DNA from: UBA12018 sp051656605
GTDB lineage: Bacteria > Bacteroidota > Bacteroidia > Bacteroidales > CAMTPD01
NCBI GenBank assembly: GCA_051656605.1
Contig: JBOGCF010000017.1
Coordinates: forward strand, 124,001-188,000
Length of the DNA stretch: 64,000 nucleotides
Direction: 5' to 3'
The notes beneath the pieces were generated by a model. It was not told the DNA's origin. It saw only the letters and a list, made by a program, of their open reading frames with translations, and did no database searches. A program made the translations under genes and the position numbers. Every line of letters begins with the position of its first letter. Position 1 is the stretch's first letter. This document shows positions 26,970 to 35,813 of the stretch, piece by piece.

Positions 26970-26977
26970 CAAAGATA
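26970..26977 (-). promoter_or_regulatory. -7 promoter element of the ompH pair
   Basis: The minus strand reads TATCTTTG. Its first base is shared with the end of the bamA terminator T run. Confidence 0.7.
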
Positions 26978-27006
26978 AAAGGGTGGATTAAATAATCCAC
27001 CCTTTT
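26977..27006 (-). terminator. terminator of the porG-uppS-bamA operon
   Basis: AAAAGGGTGGATTA / AA / TAATCCACCCTTTT, a 14-bp perfect stem that works in either direction, 8 bp after the bamA stop. Confidence 0.85.
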
Positions 27007-27014
27007 GATATATT

Positions 27015-29651
27015 TTAAAATTCTTGTCCGATAATAAAGTGGAAATTACTTCCGTTTGCCGAAGGATTTCCTGGTATCTTGTCGAAACCGTAAGCCCAGT
27101 CAATACCCATCATACCAATCATCGGTAGGAAGATACGAACACCAAGACCTGCTGATCTCTTCAATTGGAACGGATTGAAATCTTTAATGTCTGGCCAAGC
27201 ATTACCTGCTTCTACAAACGCAAGACCGTAAATGGTTGATGTTGGCTCAAGCAAGAATGGATAGCGAAGTTCCATCGACAAGCGAGAGTAAGCATAACCT
27301 TCTTGTCCCCATGGTGTCAAACTACCGTTTTCATATCCGCGAAGACCGATTGTTTCGGTTGCGTATGTGCTTGAGTAACCCGACATACCGTCACCACCCA
27401 TGTAGAAAGTTTCGAACGGCGAACGTTTGTTCTTATCATAGTGACCTACAAAACCGTATTCAACTCTACTCATCAATACCGGTGTACGTTTTACTGAAAG
27501 CGGAGCAAGTGGAGTAAAGACTCTTCCCTTAAACTTCCATTTGTGATACTCGATCCATTTCTGTTTGCTTCCGTCGTTGTCTTTCATGTTTGCGTAATCA
27601 ACGCCATCCCATAATGAATAAGGAGGTGTTGCACTTACAGAGAAAGTAAACTCAGAACCCGAACGTGTATACAACGGATTGTCGATAGAGCTACGTTGCA
27701 CAGTAAGATCTAGGTTGATGTTGTTACAATTACCGTTTTGAATGATGAAGTAGTTCCAGTCTTTCAACATGTAAAGCTGATAGTTCAAACTCAACATGAA
27801 TGAGAAGTAGTCATCCGGCCAGCTCAAACGCTTACCATAACCAATCGACAAACCTAACATTTTAATCGATTTATCCGGGTCGAACGAGTAGCTTGGATCG
27901 TAGTAGTTATTGCCAGGATACATACCTCCTCCTGGATAATATCCTCCATATGGGTTCATGTAGCTACTTCCATAGTAACGGTCGCTGATATCTGTTTGGT
28001 ATGAGAAGTATGCACTTGCCGAAAGTGTGTTCGGACGCTTACCTCCAAACCATGGATCCATGAATGACAAACTATACGATTGATAGTAACGACCATTGGT
28101 TTGACCACTTACTGTCAACGTTTGACCTTCACCCTGAGGAATGATTCCTTTGTAGGTTTTCGGGTTAAACAAGTTGTTCATCGAGAAGTTGGTAAACTTC
28201 AAGCTCAAACGACCAATTACCCCTGTTGCTCCCCAACCGGCAGAAAACTCAATCTGGTCATTGGCTTTAGAGGTTAGGTTATATTGAATATCTACGGTTC
28301 CGTTTTCAAAGTCAGGAAGCGGTTTGATGTCCATTGTTTCCGGATCGAAGTGTCCCATTTGCGCAATCTCACGAGCCGAACGCATCAAGTCTTCTTTGCT
28401 AAACAACTGACCTGGTTTTGTTCTCAACTCACGACGAACGATGTCTTCATACAAGCGGTCGTTACCGTTGATCATGACACGGTTGATTGTAGCTTGCGGA
28501 CCTTCAACGATACGAATCTCAAGTGCTACCGAATCTTTATCGACATCTACCTCTACCGGATCTGCCTGGAAGAAGATATATCCATTGTTGTAATAAACAT
28601 TACCTACGGCATCTTCATCTACTGTCAAACGATCGTCGAGTTTCTTTTGATTGTAAACGTCGCCCGGCTTCATGCCTAATACTGCCATCAGGTATTCGGT
28701 CGGATATTTCGTGTTACCAACAAATTGAATATCTTTCAAGTGGTATTGGTTACCTTCATCAACAGAAAGATAGATATCTACTTTCTTATCGTTGTAAGGC
28801 ACCACACTATCTACTGTAATTACAGCATCGCGATAACCTTTTTCGTTGTATTTATTGACGATATTTTGCTTATCATTTTCGTACTCTTCAGGAACGAATT
28901 TCTTCGAGCTAAACATCTCCTTGATACTAGGCATAAAACGTTTTTGAAGATTAAACCCTTCATTGGTTTTCTTCATCACGCCTCTGATATCATTTCCGCT
29001 CAACGCCTCATTACCGTTGATAAAGATCTCATGCACTTTCGTCTTTTCGTTTTTGTTGATTACAACATCAACAATTACTTTTCCGCTATTTGCATTATCA
29101 TCTTTTTGAACGATCTGCACCGTTGCATTGCTAAATCCTTTGTTGTCGAAGTATTTCTTAATTTCCTTCTTTGCTCTATTAATCAAGTTTGGAGTAATCT
29201 GATTACCTTTTACCAAACCTAACTTTGCTTCAAGATCTTCACGTTCGCCTTTCTTTACTCCCGAAAATTTGATTTCAGAAATACGTGGACGCTCAGTCAA
29301 TTGAATCTCGATCCAAATTTTGTCGCCTTCCATTCTGGTTGCCAACACTTTCACATCGGAAAATAAGCCTTGTTTCCAAAAACGTTTTACAGCTTCCGTT
29401 ATTTCATCTCCCGGTACTTCGACGATATCGCCGATTGATAGTCCGGCAAAGCCGAGCAACACAAAATCCTCATAGTTAGTGGTACCTTTTATATCGATCC
29501 CTGCAATTTTATATTTTTTCGGAATCCCGGTATATGAAATAGTAGGCACCTCGTGACCATTCATCACGACGAGTGTATCTGTTTTCTCTTGTGCTTGTGA
29601 GCTCAACACTCCTGTTACAAGAGCAAAGGTTATAAGTATCCGTCTACGCAT
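27015..29651 (-). CDS. bamA: outer-membrane protein assembly factor BamA
   Basis: 878 residues from the ATG at 29651 (MRRRILITFALVTGVLSSQAQ, signal peptide); a GTG four codons upstream is also in frame. POTRA repeats occupy about residues 45-440 (for example KIAGIDIKGTTNYEDFVLLGFAGLSIGD; KVHEIFINGNEALSGNDIRG; LKDIQFVGNTKYPTEYLMAVLG; TINRVMINGNDRLYEDIVRRELRTKPG). The 16-strand barrel follows, with an insert rich in Gly/Tyr/Pro (about 570-600, MNPYGGYYPGGGMYPGNNYYDPSYS). The signature GLRGYENG lies near the end, and the protein ends FHFIIGQEF with the C-terminal aromatic. It is the core of the BAM complex. It is in the operon DUF6242-porG-uppS-bamA. Confidence 0.95.
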   Translation of the reverse strand: MRRRILITFALVTGVLSSQAQEKTDTLVVMNGHEVPTISYTGIPKKYKIAGIDIKGTTNYEDFVLLGFAGLSIGDIVEVPGDEITEAVKRFWKQGLFSDVKVLATRMEGDKIWIEIQLTERPRISEIKFSGVKKGEREDLEAKLGLVKGNQITPNLINRAKKEIKKYFDNKGFSNATVQIVQKDDNANSGKVIVDVVINKNEKTKVHEIFINGNEALSGNDIRGVMKKTNEGFNLQKRFMPSIKEMFSSKKFVPEEYENDKQNIVNKYNEKGYRDAVITVDSVVPYNDKKVDIYLSVDEGNQYHLKDIQFVGNTKYPTEYLMAVLGMKPGDVYNQKKLDDRLTVDEDAVGNVYYNNGYIFFQADPVEVDVDKDSVALEIRIVEGPQATINRVMINGNDRLYEDIVRRELRTKPGQLFSKEDLMRSAREIAQMGHFDPETMDIKPLPDFENGTVDIQYNLTSKANDQIEFSAGWGATGVIGRLSLKFTNFSMNNLFNPKTYKGIIPQGEGQTLTVSGQTNGRYYQSYSLSFMDPWFGGKRPNTLSASAYFSYQTDISDRYYGSSYMNPYGGYYPGGGMYPGNNYYDPSYSFDPDKSIKMLGLSIGYGKRLSWPDDYFSFMLSLNYQLYMLKDWNYFIIQNGNCNNINLDLTVQRSSIDNPLYTRSGSEFTFSVSATPPYSLWDGVDYANMKDNDGSKQKWIEYHKWKFKGRVFTPLAPLSVKRTPVLMSRVEYGFVGHYDKNKRSPFETFYMGGDGMSGYSSTYATETIGLRGYENGSLTPWGQEGYAYSRLSMELRYPFLLEPTSTIYGLAFVEAGNAWPDIKDFNPFQLKRSAGLGVRIFLPMIGMMGIDWAYGFDKIPGNPSANGSNFHFIIGQEF

Positions 29652-29670
29652 ATTTAAAGTCACAATGTTG

Positions 29671-30414
29671 CTATTTGATTAATTGTTCACTGGTTCGTCC
29701 CAAACGACGTTCTCGATTCTGAAATTCAAGAATTGCTTCATAAAACTCTTCTTCTCTGAACTCGGGCCAGAATTTATCGGAAAAGAACAGTTCTGTATAA
29801 GAAAGCTGCCACAGCATGAAGTTACTGATGCGCTTCTCTCCTCCTGTTCGAATCAATAAATCGGGATCTGGTAAATTATGGGTAGTCAGATGAGATGAAA
29901 TAACTTTATCGTTTATCTGATCGATAGACATTTCATTATTTACAACCATCTGTGCAATTTCTTTTATGGCATTGGTTATTTCCCAACGAGAAGAATAACT
30001 CAAAGCTAGTGCCACTGTGACTCCAGTATTTGAAGCTGTAGCCTCCATACACTCATTCAACGAGACTTTTGCATCTTCAGGCAAACGTGATAAATCCCCA
30101 ATAGCAGTCAATCGGATGTTGTGCTCCATCAGATGCGCTGTTTCCTGATTGATTGCCTGAACCAGAAGGCCCATCAATGCTTGAATCTCCTCTTCCGGAC
30201 GTTTCCAATTTTCGGTAGAGAAAGTATATAGTGTCATATACTTTACTCCTAGTTTAGATGCTGCTTCAATGATTTTCTTCACCGAAACGACGCCTTCACT
30301 ATGACCAAAGTAACGTTCCAATCCACGCATTTTTGCCCAACGTCCATTTCCATCCATGATAACGGCAATATGCTTAGGCAATCTTTTTAAGTCAATGTTA
30401 TTCAATAGAGACAT
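29671..30414 (-). CDS. uppS: isoprenyl (di-trans,poly-cis-undecaprenyl) diphosphate synthase
   Basis: 247 residues. The cis-prenyltransferase signatures are VIMDGNGRWAKMRGLERYFGHSEG (catalytic Asp near residue 21), YTFSTENWKRPEEEI, and the C-terminal PDLLIRTGGEKRISNFMLWQLSYTELFF with SDKFWPEF. It makes the C55 lipid carrier for peptidoglycan and LPS precursors from farnesyl-PP and IPP at the inner membrane. It sits between porG-like and bamA, as in P. gingivalis. Confidence 0.96.
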   Translation of the reverse strand: MSLLNNIDLKRLPKHIAVIMDGNGRWAKMRGLERYFGHSEGVVSVKKIIEAASKLGVKYMTLYTFSTENWKRPEEEIQALMGLLVQAINQETAHLMEHNIRLTAIGDLSRLPEDAKVSLNECMEATASNTGVTVALALSYSSRWEITNAIKEIAQMVVNNEMSIDQINDKVISSHLTTHNLPDPDLLIRTGGEKRISNFMLWQLSYTELFFSDKFWPEFREEEFYEAILEFQNRERRLGRTSEQLIK

Positions 30415-30430
30415 CTAATATACTGATCTA

Positions 30431-31117
30431 CTAATTTATACAATATTCTTCTTTCCATCCCAGAATCCAAGATAAACGAATCGAAGGCACTAACATCCAT
30501 CGTCCGCTTGTACTTGTTTCACTGTGAAATGCATTTACCAACGAAGGATATAATGCATCGATTTGAGAACCGGGATAAAACCTAAACGTTGTTTCTATAC
30601 CTATAATCAATGATCGTCCCAGCAAAATCTTTGCTCCACATCCTATAGGTAAAGAGGTAAGCCAATTCATATGCTTGCTACCTGAAGCAAAACCTGTAGA
30701 TAGACCTGCTAACAGATAAGGAGTTATTGATTTAGAGTTTTGATCGTTATAACCTGACGCAAAACGCCAAAGGTTTAACTCTCCGACTACATCCACTTCA
30801 ACCATATTTTGATGTAACTGTTGCTCTACGAAACCAATGGAGTTCATTGATTTTTGAAGACGGGAAAATCCTAAGTTTCGGTACAACAGCTCTGCTCTGA
30901 GTGCATACCTCGAGTCTTTCATGACTCTTCCCCAAACAGCTAAACCGGGATTAAACACGGTTGGCTCTGCAATCTTTTGCGACATTAATAAAGATGTGTT
31001 TGCCGCTAAACCCACATCCCATAAAGTTTCTTGTGCCCGTAGACACTGAGCCCCAATTAATATATATAATAAAGACCATGAAGCTAGTTTGCAGATTCTA
31101 TTGCAGCCCAACTTCAT
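30431..31117 (-). CDS. PorG-like (DUF6089) outer-membrane beta-barrel protein
   Basis: 228 residues. The signal peptide ends at ...LRAQ. Alternating hydrophobic strands follow (DVGLAANTSLLMSQ, NPGLAVWGRVMKDSRYALRAELLY, TPYLLAGLSTGFASG, LIIGIETTFRFYPGSQIDAL), ending in a strand with WILGW. The position directly upstream of uppS-bamA-ompH equals that of PG0189 (PorG), the outer-membrane lipobarrel of the type IX secretion system in P. gingivalis. In this protein the barrel pattern is clear, but direct evidence for T9SS function is absent, since no other por gene is in the window. It could be a retained DUF6089 barrel with a different role. Confidence 0.75.
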   Translation of the reverse strand: MKLGCNRICKLASWSLLYILIGAQCLRAQETLWDVGLAANTSLLMSQKIAEPTVFNPGLAVWGRVMKDSRYALRAELLYRNLGFSRLQKSMNSIGFVEQQLHQNMVEVDVVGELNLWRFASGYNDQNSKSITPYLLAGLSTGFASGSKHMNWLTSLPIGCGAKILLGRSLIIGIETTFRFYPGSQIDALYPSLVNAFHSETSTSGRWMLVPSIRLSWILGWKEEYCIN

Positions 31118-31131
31118 GGTATATCTTCTAA

Positions 31132-32490
31132 TTAATTATTGTTTGCTCTTATTTCTTCAGCCGCACTAAGCAAGAAACCGGACCAAACTTCATTGAACCA
31201 AGTAGTATTATCGCTACCTCCAATCAGATAAAGCTTCTCTCCAACTGTCGTAGCATCGATATATCCTCTTGCTTTGTATGACGCTGGCAAATCGATAAGA
31301 GTATCAACTAAGTTCCAAGAATAACCGAAGTCTATTGATGTATAAATTTCTTTTGAAGCTGTACCCGACTCGGTAATACCTCCAACTAAATAAATACTAT
31401 TTCCGTATTGTGTAACAGCAGCCCCTTCTTTTCTGCCAAAAGCAGCTGTTCCATTTGCTGAAGTTAGAGCCCAGTCTGTTCCATCTGTCATCGAACTCCA
31501 TACGGCACTGATGGTTTCGTTATTAATATCTTTACCACCGACAAGCATCAAACGTTCGTTATAAAATGAAGTGTAGGTATATGAACCAAACCCTTTGATT
31601 GGGAATCCGGCTAAAACAGCTCCCCCTACTTTATAGTTAGACAAATCTGATGTTGCAGCGAAAAAGTATTGACTTCCTTTATTGATTACAACCGAAAGAA
31701 CCGGTTTTGTGCTTTGTCCAGGAATATAAGCTCCCAAAACAGAAATAATTGTATATGGGGCATTTGTATTCGTCCATCTAACTCCATCATTCGAAACATA
31801 AAGAGCTCCTTTATCTGTCTTAACTACGAATTGCTCTCCGAAACGAGTAATGGATTCTATTATAGCTTCACTTGAAGGGAAACCTGTAAGACTTTGTTGA
31901 GCCCATACAGACATATCTCCGTTTTGAGTTTTGTATACTGAAGTTGTAGCGCCAGAACGCACATAAGAATAGTAAACACCATCTGAAACTTTCACGGTTT
32001 TTTGACCGTTAATTACCGAGCCAAACACACCATCTGCAGTTTGATTCCAAAACATAGAATCTGGATTAATCTGGTGTACATTGATATAAGCCTTATATGA
32101 CTTAGTTGTGGTTAAATCTGCTGCATATACATTAAAAACAACAGGCTTTGCAAAATTAACAGAATCTTCAGCCTTCCATGTAAATGTTGTATCTGCAGGA
32201 TAGGTTTCTTTCACTTCAATTTTCGAGGCGCTTTTAGTGGTAATACTACAAATCACATCCTCAACCTTTGTTCCAAAAGGGAGAGAGTCACGGTTGTAGA
32301 TCAACCCGGCCAACTGATCGATCGAGAATTTCACATCACCCAGTCCTTCGATCGAATCGTTCGATACTGAGAAATCATAAATTTGCGCGTCTTTCGACAC
32401 CTCATACGTGATAGGCGTGTCATTATCCATACAAGACGTCAAAATAAGGCCCACACAAGCTGATAGCAATATATAAAAATTTCTTTTCAT
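31132..32490 (-). CDS. DUF6242 lipoprotein with kelch-like beta-propeller
   Basis: 452 residues. The lipoprotein signal is VGLILTSCMDND. The N-terminal ~120 residues form two small beta domains (YEVSKDAQIYDFSVSNDSIEGL; KSYKAYINVHQINPDSMFW). The C-terminal two thirds is a propeller with repeated blade ends: RFGEQFVVKTDKGALYVSNDGVRWTNT, YNERLMLVGGKD, QYGNSIYLVGGITESG, and GEKLYLIGGSDNTTWFNEVWS. Blade repeats with VGG/IGG are kelch-like. Function is unknown; it is probably an outer-membrane or surface lipoprotein. It is the first gene of the operon leading into porG-uppS-bamA. Confidence 0.82.
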   Translation of the reverse strand: MKRNFYILLSACVGLILTSCMDNDTPITYEVSKDAQIYDFSVSNDSIEGLGDVKFSIDQLAGLIYNRDSLPFGTKVEDVICSITTKSASKIEVKETYPADTTFTWKAEDSVNFAKPVVFNVYAADLTTTKSYKAYINVHQINPDSMFWNQTADGVFGSVINGQKTVKVSDGVYYSYVRSGATTSVYKTQNGDMSVWAQQSLTGFPSSEAIIESITRFGEQFVVKTDKGALYVSNDGVRWTNTNAPYTIISVLGAYIPGQSTKPVLSVVINKGSQYFFAATSDLSNYKVGGAVLAGFPIKGFGSYTYTSFYNERLMLVGGKDINNETISAVWSSMTDGTDWALTSANGTAAFGRKEGAAVTQYGNSIYLVGGITESGTASKEIYTSIDFGYSWNLVDTLIDLPASYKARGYIDATTVGEKLYLIGGSDNTTWFNEVWSGFLLSAAEEIRANNN

Positions 32491-32535
32491 CAGAAAACAG
32501 TGATTTACTTTATCATCGGTAATTATACTAGGTTA

Positions 32536-32543
32536 CAAAAGTA
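32536..32543 (-). promoter_or_regulatory. -7 promoter element of the DUF6242-porG-uppS-bamA operon
   Basis: The minus strand reads TACTTTTG (TAnnTTTG), 46 bp ahead of the first start codon. Confidence 0.65.
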
Positions 32544-32580
32544 GAAACATTTTTCTCTTTCAAGCCTCTAATTCTAATAT

Positions 32581-33645
32581 TTATAAAATTTTATAACCCT
32601 CTTTCAACGAATAATGAACAATTCTGTTACTTTTTATTGTTTCTACTCCTTTCATTACTCCATTCAACATGGGTGCAGGTACTCCATTTCCTATACAAAA
32701 CGGTGCATATTCAACACGTGCCTCATCCCAAAGTCGCTCATCGATAAAACTTTGTAAAAGAACACACCCGCCTTCGACCATCAACGATTCGATCTTTCGG
32801 CGTTGTAACTCTGCCAACAATTGAGAAAGTAAATTTAAAGAAAAGTCCATCCTGATATACTCAAGCCCTGACCCTTCTTTGCTATTCTTTATTTCATTAA
32901 TTACCAATGTTGTGACACCTCCATCAAATAAATGAAGATCTTTGGGCAAATCTAAGTTTTGATCTAAGACTATTCGTATCGGATTTCGGCCCGACCAATA
33001 CCGAACGGTAAGGGATGGATTATCGAGCAAAGCCGTAGTCGTTCCAACCATAATTGCATCAAACTCACTTCTTAGTTTATGCACCTCTCGTCTCGACTCC
33101 TCATTAGATAAAATAAGAGGTTTCTTTTGATCTTCAGACATACGTTTGTAATCCATATACCCATCGGCTGTTTGAGCCCACTTAAGCAACACAAACGGGC
33201 GTTTTGCAGTATGACAGTGCATAAATGTCTTGTTCAGCTCATCGCACTCATTCTTTAGTACACCTTCAACCACTTCTATTCCGGCAGCACGCAGCATGGC
33301 AATTCCTCTTCCAGCCACTTGAGGAAAAGGGTCCTTACTTCCAACTACAACCCGTGGTATTTGCATTTTTATAATCAACTCAGCACAAGGAGGTGTTTTA
33401 CCATGATGTGAACATGGTTCTAAACTCACATAGATTGTTGACCTCTTCAACAATTCTTTATCATGAACTGATGCGATTGCATTAACTTCCGCATGTGCTT
33501 CTCCACATTTAGCATGATATCCCTCTCCTATTATCTTGTCGTCGCAAACAACAACCGCACCAACCATCGGATTGGGAGACACAAATCCGGCTCCATTACG
33601 AGCTAGGGTTATGCAGCGACGCATATATTTTTCTTCTATTTGCAT
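32581..33645 (-). CDS. ribD: bifunctional riboflavin biosynthesis deaminase/reductase
   Basis: 354 residues. The N-terminal deaminase has the zinc motifs HAEVNAIA (about residue 50) and PCSHHGKTPPCAELI. The C-terminal reductase domain runs from about residue 150: RPFVLLKWAQTADGYM, DAIMVGTTTALLDNPSLTVR, and VEGGCVLLQSFIDERLWDE. It carries out steps two and three of riboflavin synthesis from GTP in the cytoplasm. It is divergent from prmC, sharing a short intergenic region. Confidence 0.96.
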   Translation of the reverse strand: MQIEEKYMRRCITLARNGAGFVSPNPMVGAVVVCDDKIIGEGYHAKCGEAHAEVNAIASVHDKELLKRSTIYVSLEPCSHHGKTPPCAELIIKMQIPRVVVGSKDPFPQVAGRGIAMLRAAGIEVVEGVLKNECDELNKTFMHCHTAKRPFVLLKWAQTADGYMDYKRMSEDQKKPLILSNEESRREVHKLRSEFDAIMVGTTTALLDNPSLTVRYWSGRNPIRIVLDQNLDLPKDLHLFDGGVTTLVINEIKNSKEGSGLEYIRMDFSLNLLSQLLAELQRRKIESLMVEGGCVLLQSFIDERLWDEARVEYAPFCIGNGVPAPMLNGVMKGVETIKSNRIVHYSLKEGYKIL

Positions 33646-33676
33646 ACTTTCAATTGCATGATTAAAGATCGTTCTC

Positions 33677-33684
33677 TATTTTTG
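33677..33684 (+). promoter_or_regulatory. -7 promoter element of the prmC-recX-comF operon
   Basis: TATTTTTG, with a possible -33 TTG at 33654-33656, lies 17 bp before the ATG. Confidence 0.65.
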
Positions 33685-33701
33685 TAAAAAAGAGCAAGTC
33701 A

Positions 33702-34547
33702 ATGACTCAATCCATTCAATATATCCAGGAGCAACTACAGGGGATTTATCCTCCTGATGAAATCAAAAGTTTTACGAAAATTCTTTTCGAAAACATCTGT
33801 AACATTCCTCCTTATCAACAAGTTTTTCACAAAGATATAGAATTATCCGAGTTACAGAAGCAGAAACTACAAGAAGCAGTAACACGACTAAAAAGCCACG
33901 AACCGATACAATATATCATTGGCTCCACCTATTTCTACAATCGAGATTTCTTGGTAGAACCAGGGGTATTAATCCCTCGTCCGGAGACGGAGGAATTGAT
34001 GGAAATGATCGTTCATGAAAACCAAAACAAGTCGGTTCGTATTCTGGACATTGGCACGGGAAGCGGATGCATACCCGTAACATTAAGTCTTGAGCTACCT
34101 CAAAGTACTGTATATTCGGCCGACATTTCGGAGGATGCGCTTTGCGTTGCTCAAAAAAACATTGCACACAACAAGGCTACGGTATCCCTCCTACACTGTG
34201 ACATCTTAGATGATACAGCCATTCCTCGTTTGCCACAACAACTTGACATCATCGTTAGCAACCCTCCATATGTAATGGAATCCGAAAAGGCAGGCATGGA
34301 AAATAACGTTCTTGTTCACGAGCCTCACTTAGCTTTATTTGTACCGGACGAAGACCCTCTTTTATTCTACAACCGAATAGCAGATTTAGGACGTACTTTA
34401 TTAAAGGAGGGTGGTAAAATCTACTTTGAATTGAACGCTCTTTTAGCACAAGAAAGTGCAGAGATGATGATCAGCAAAGGATACAAGCAAGTCTCTTTGC
34501 ACAAAGATCTATTCGGCAAACTCCGCTTTCTTACAGCAGTTCGATAA
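33702..34547 (+). CDS. prmC: peptide chain release factor glutamine methyltransferase
   Basis: 281 residues. The N-terminal helical domain carries the PrmC contact sequence LKSHEPIQYIIGSTYFYNRDF, then VLIPRPETEELMEMIV. The SAM motif is VRILDIGTGSGCIPVTLSLELP and the catalytic NPPY is in IVSNPPYVMESE (near residue 187). It methylates the GGQ glutamine of RF1/RF2 using SAM. It is the first gene of an operon with recX and comF. Confidence 0.95.
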   Translation: MTQSIQYIQEQLQGIYPPDEIKSFTKILFENICNIPPYQQVFHKDIELSELQKQKLQEAVTRLKSHEPIQYIIGSTYFYNRDFLVEPGVLIPRPETEELMEMIVHENQNKSVRILDIGTGSGCIPVTLSLELPQSTVYSADISEDALCVAQKNIAHNKATVSLLHCDILDDTAIPRLPQQLDIIVSNPPYVMESEKAGMENNVLVHEPHLALFVPDEDPLLFYNRIADLGRTLLKEGGKIYFELNALLAQESAEMMISKGYKQVSLHKDLFGKLRFLTAVR

Positions 34548-34557
34548 TCGATGTAAT

Positions 34558-35058
34558 ATGAAGAAAGAAATTACAGAAGGTGAAGCCCTACATCGTTATG
34601 CAGCCTATTGTTCAAAAGCCGAACGCTGCATCTACGATGTTTCTACAAAATTGAATCAAACAACACTCGATCAAGAAGCAAAAGAGCGTATTATAGCACG
34701 TTTACTCAAAGAAAAATTCATCGACGAAGATCGTTTTTGTCGATGCTTTGTCAACGATAAAAACGTTTTCAACAAATGGGGGAAAACAAAAATCAGAATG
34801 GAGTTAAAGCGTAGGCACATCTCTTCAGACCTGATCGAACGACACATCTCTCAAATCAATACGGAAGCCTATACAGATGAGCTATCCCGTATGCTACAAA
34901 AGAAAAAAGAAAAAACCACCGCAAAGAATCAATACGACCTGCAAAACAAGCTTATCCGCTACGGACTATCGCGCGGATACGAAATATCTCAGGTGATTCA
35001 ATGCTTGAAGCAACTAAACCATGAATCTAATCTCGATATTGAAGAGTATATGGAATGA
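34558..35058 (+). CDS. recX: RecX family regulator of RecA
   Basis: 166 residues made of helical repeats: ALHRYAAYCSKAERCIYDVSTKLN, then FIDEDRFCRCFVNDKNVFNKWGKTKIRMELKRRHISSDLIERHI, the RecX core. A charged third repeat RMLQKKKEKTTAKNQYDLQNKLIRYGLSRGYEI follows. RecX binds the groove of RecA filaments and curbs recombination and SOS activity. It is 10 bp after prmC and overlaps comF by 38 bp, so it is translationally coupled. Confidence 0.9.
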   Translation: MKKEITEGEALHRYAAYCSKAERCIYDVSTKLNQTTLDQEAKERIIARLLKEKFIDEDRFCRCFVNDKNVFNKWGKTKIRMELKRRHISSDLIERHISQINTEAYTDELSRMLQKKKEKTTAKNQYDLQNKLIRYGLSRGYEISQVIQCLKQLNHESNLDIEEYME

Positions 35059-35728
35059 TATCCTAGCTCTCTTTTTCCCAAATCTATGTGCGGTTTGTGA
35101 CACCCCTTTGGTTGAACACGAACAAGGAATCTGCCTGGGATGCATTTCTCGCATCCCTCGTACGGGAAATATGGTAAAACCGGACAATGAAACCGTAAAA
35201 CGTTTCTGGGGAAAGTTTCCCATTGAACATGGAGCCTCATTCTTTCATTTTCACAAAGGAGAAAACAGTCAAAAAATCATCCATGCCATTAAATACAAGA
35301 ATGATAAAGCTCTCGCATTACAAATGGGTGCTTTATTTGCCGACGAACTTAACACAACTGACTGGATCAGAGAAATAGATCTCCTCATCCCTGTACCCCT
35401 TCATAAGAATCGTTTACGTACAAGAGGCTACAATCAATCAGAACTAATTGCGCAAGGAATCGCGTCGGTTCTGAAATTACCCATCGACACCTCATCGGTC
35501 ATCAAGGCCAAACCCACCTCTTCACAAACAAAAAAAGGAATTTATGAACGTTGGCTCAATGTTAACGAAACCTTTTCGCTCACCTCTGCCACTCAATTAC
35601 AAAACAAGCACATTCTGATTATCGATGATGTTGTTACCACCGGAGCGACGATCGACTCGCTGGCTCAAACCATTCTAGCTTGTCAAAATGTCAAAATAAG
35701 TGTGATTTCATTAGCTATAGCTACCTAA
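35021..35728 (+). CDS. comF: ComF-family phosphoribosyltransferase-like protein
   Basis: 235 residues. An N-terminal zinc-type cysteine cluster (LCAVCDTPLVEHEQGICLGC) is followed by the ComF core. That core has FHFHKGENSQKIIHAIKYKNDKALA, LLIPVPLHKNRLRTRGYNQSELIAQG, and the PRPP-binding loop ILIIDDVVTTGATIDSLAQ. In competent bacteria ComF helps DNA uptake across the inner membrane. The role in Bacteroidota is not settled and may be a purine/DNA salvage function. The start at 35021 lies within recX (38-bp overlap). Confidence 0.92.
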   Translation: MNLISILKSIWNDILALFFPNLCAVCDTPLVEHEQGICLGCISRIPRTGNMVKPDNETVKRFWGKFPIEHGASFFHFHKGENSQKIIHAIKYKNDKALALQMGALFADELNTTDWIREIDLLIPVPLHKNRLRTRGYNQSELIAQGIASVLKLPIDTSSVIKAKPTSSQTKKGIYERWLNVNETFSLTSATQLQNKHILIIDDVVTTGATIDSLAQTILACQNVKISVISLAIAT

Positions 35729-35776
35729 ATATTAAAAAATAACATATTTCACTCTATATTATCCGGCGGGTTTCTC

Positions 35777-35784
35777 TAATTTTG
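35777..35784 (+). promoter_or_regulatory. -7 promoter element of the pyrE operon
   Basis: TAATTTTG, 29 bp before the pyrE ATG. Confidence 0.65.
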
Positions 35785-35813
35785 CCAAAGACTATATTAT
35801 AATATTTCATACT

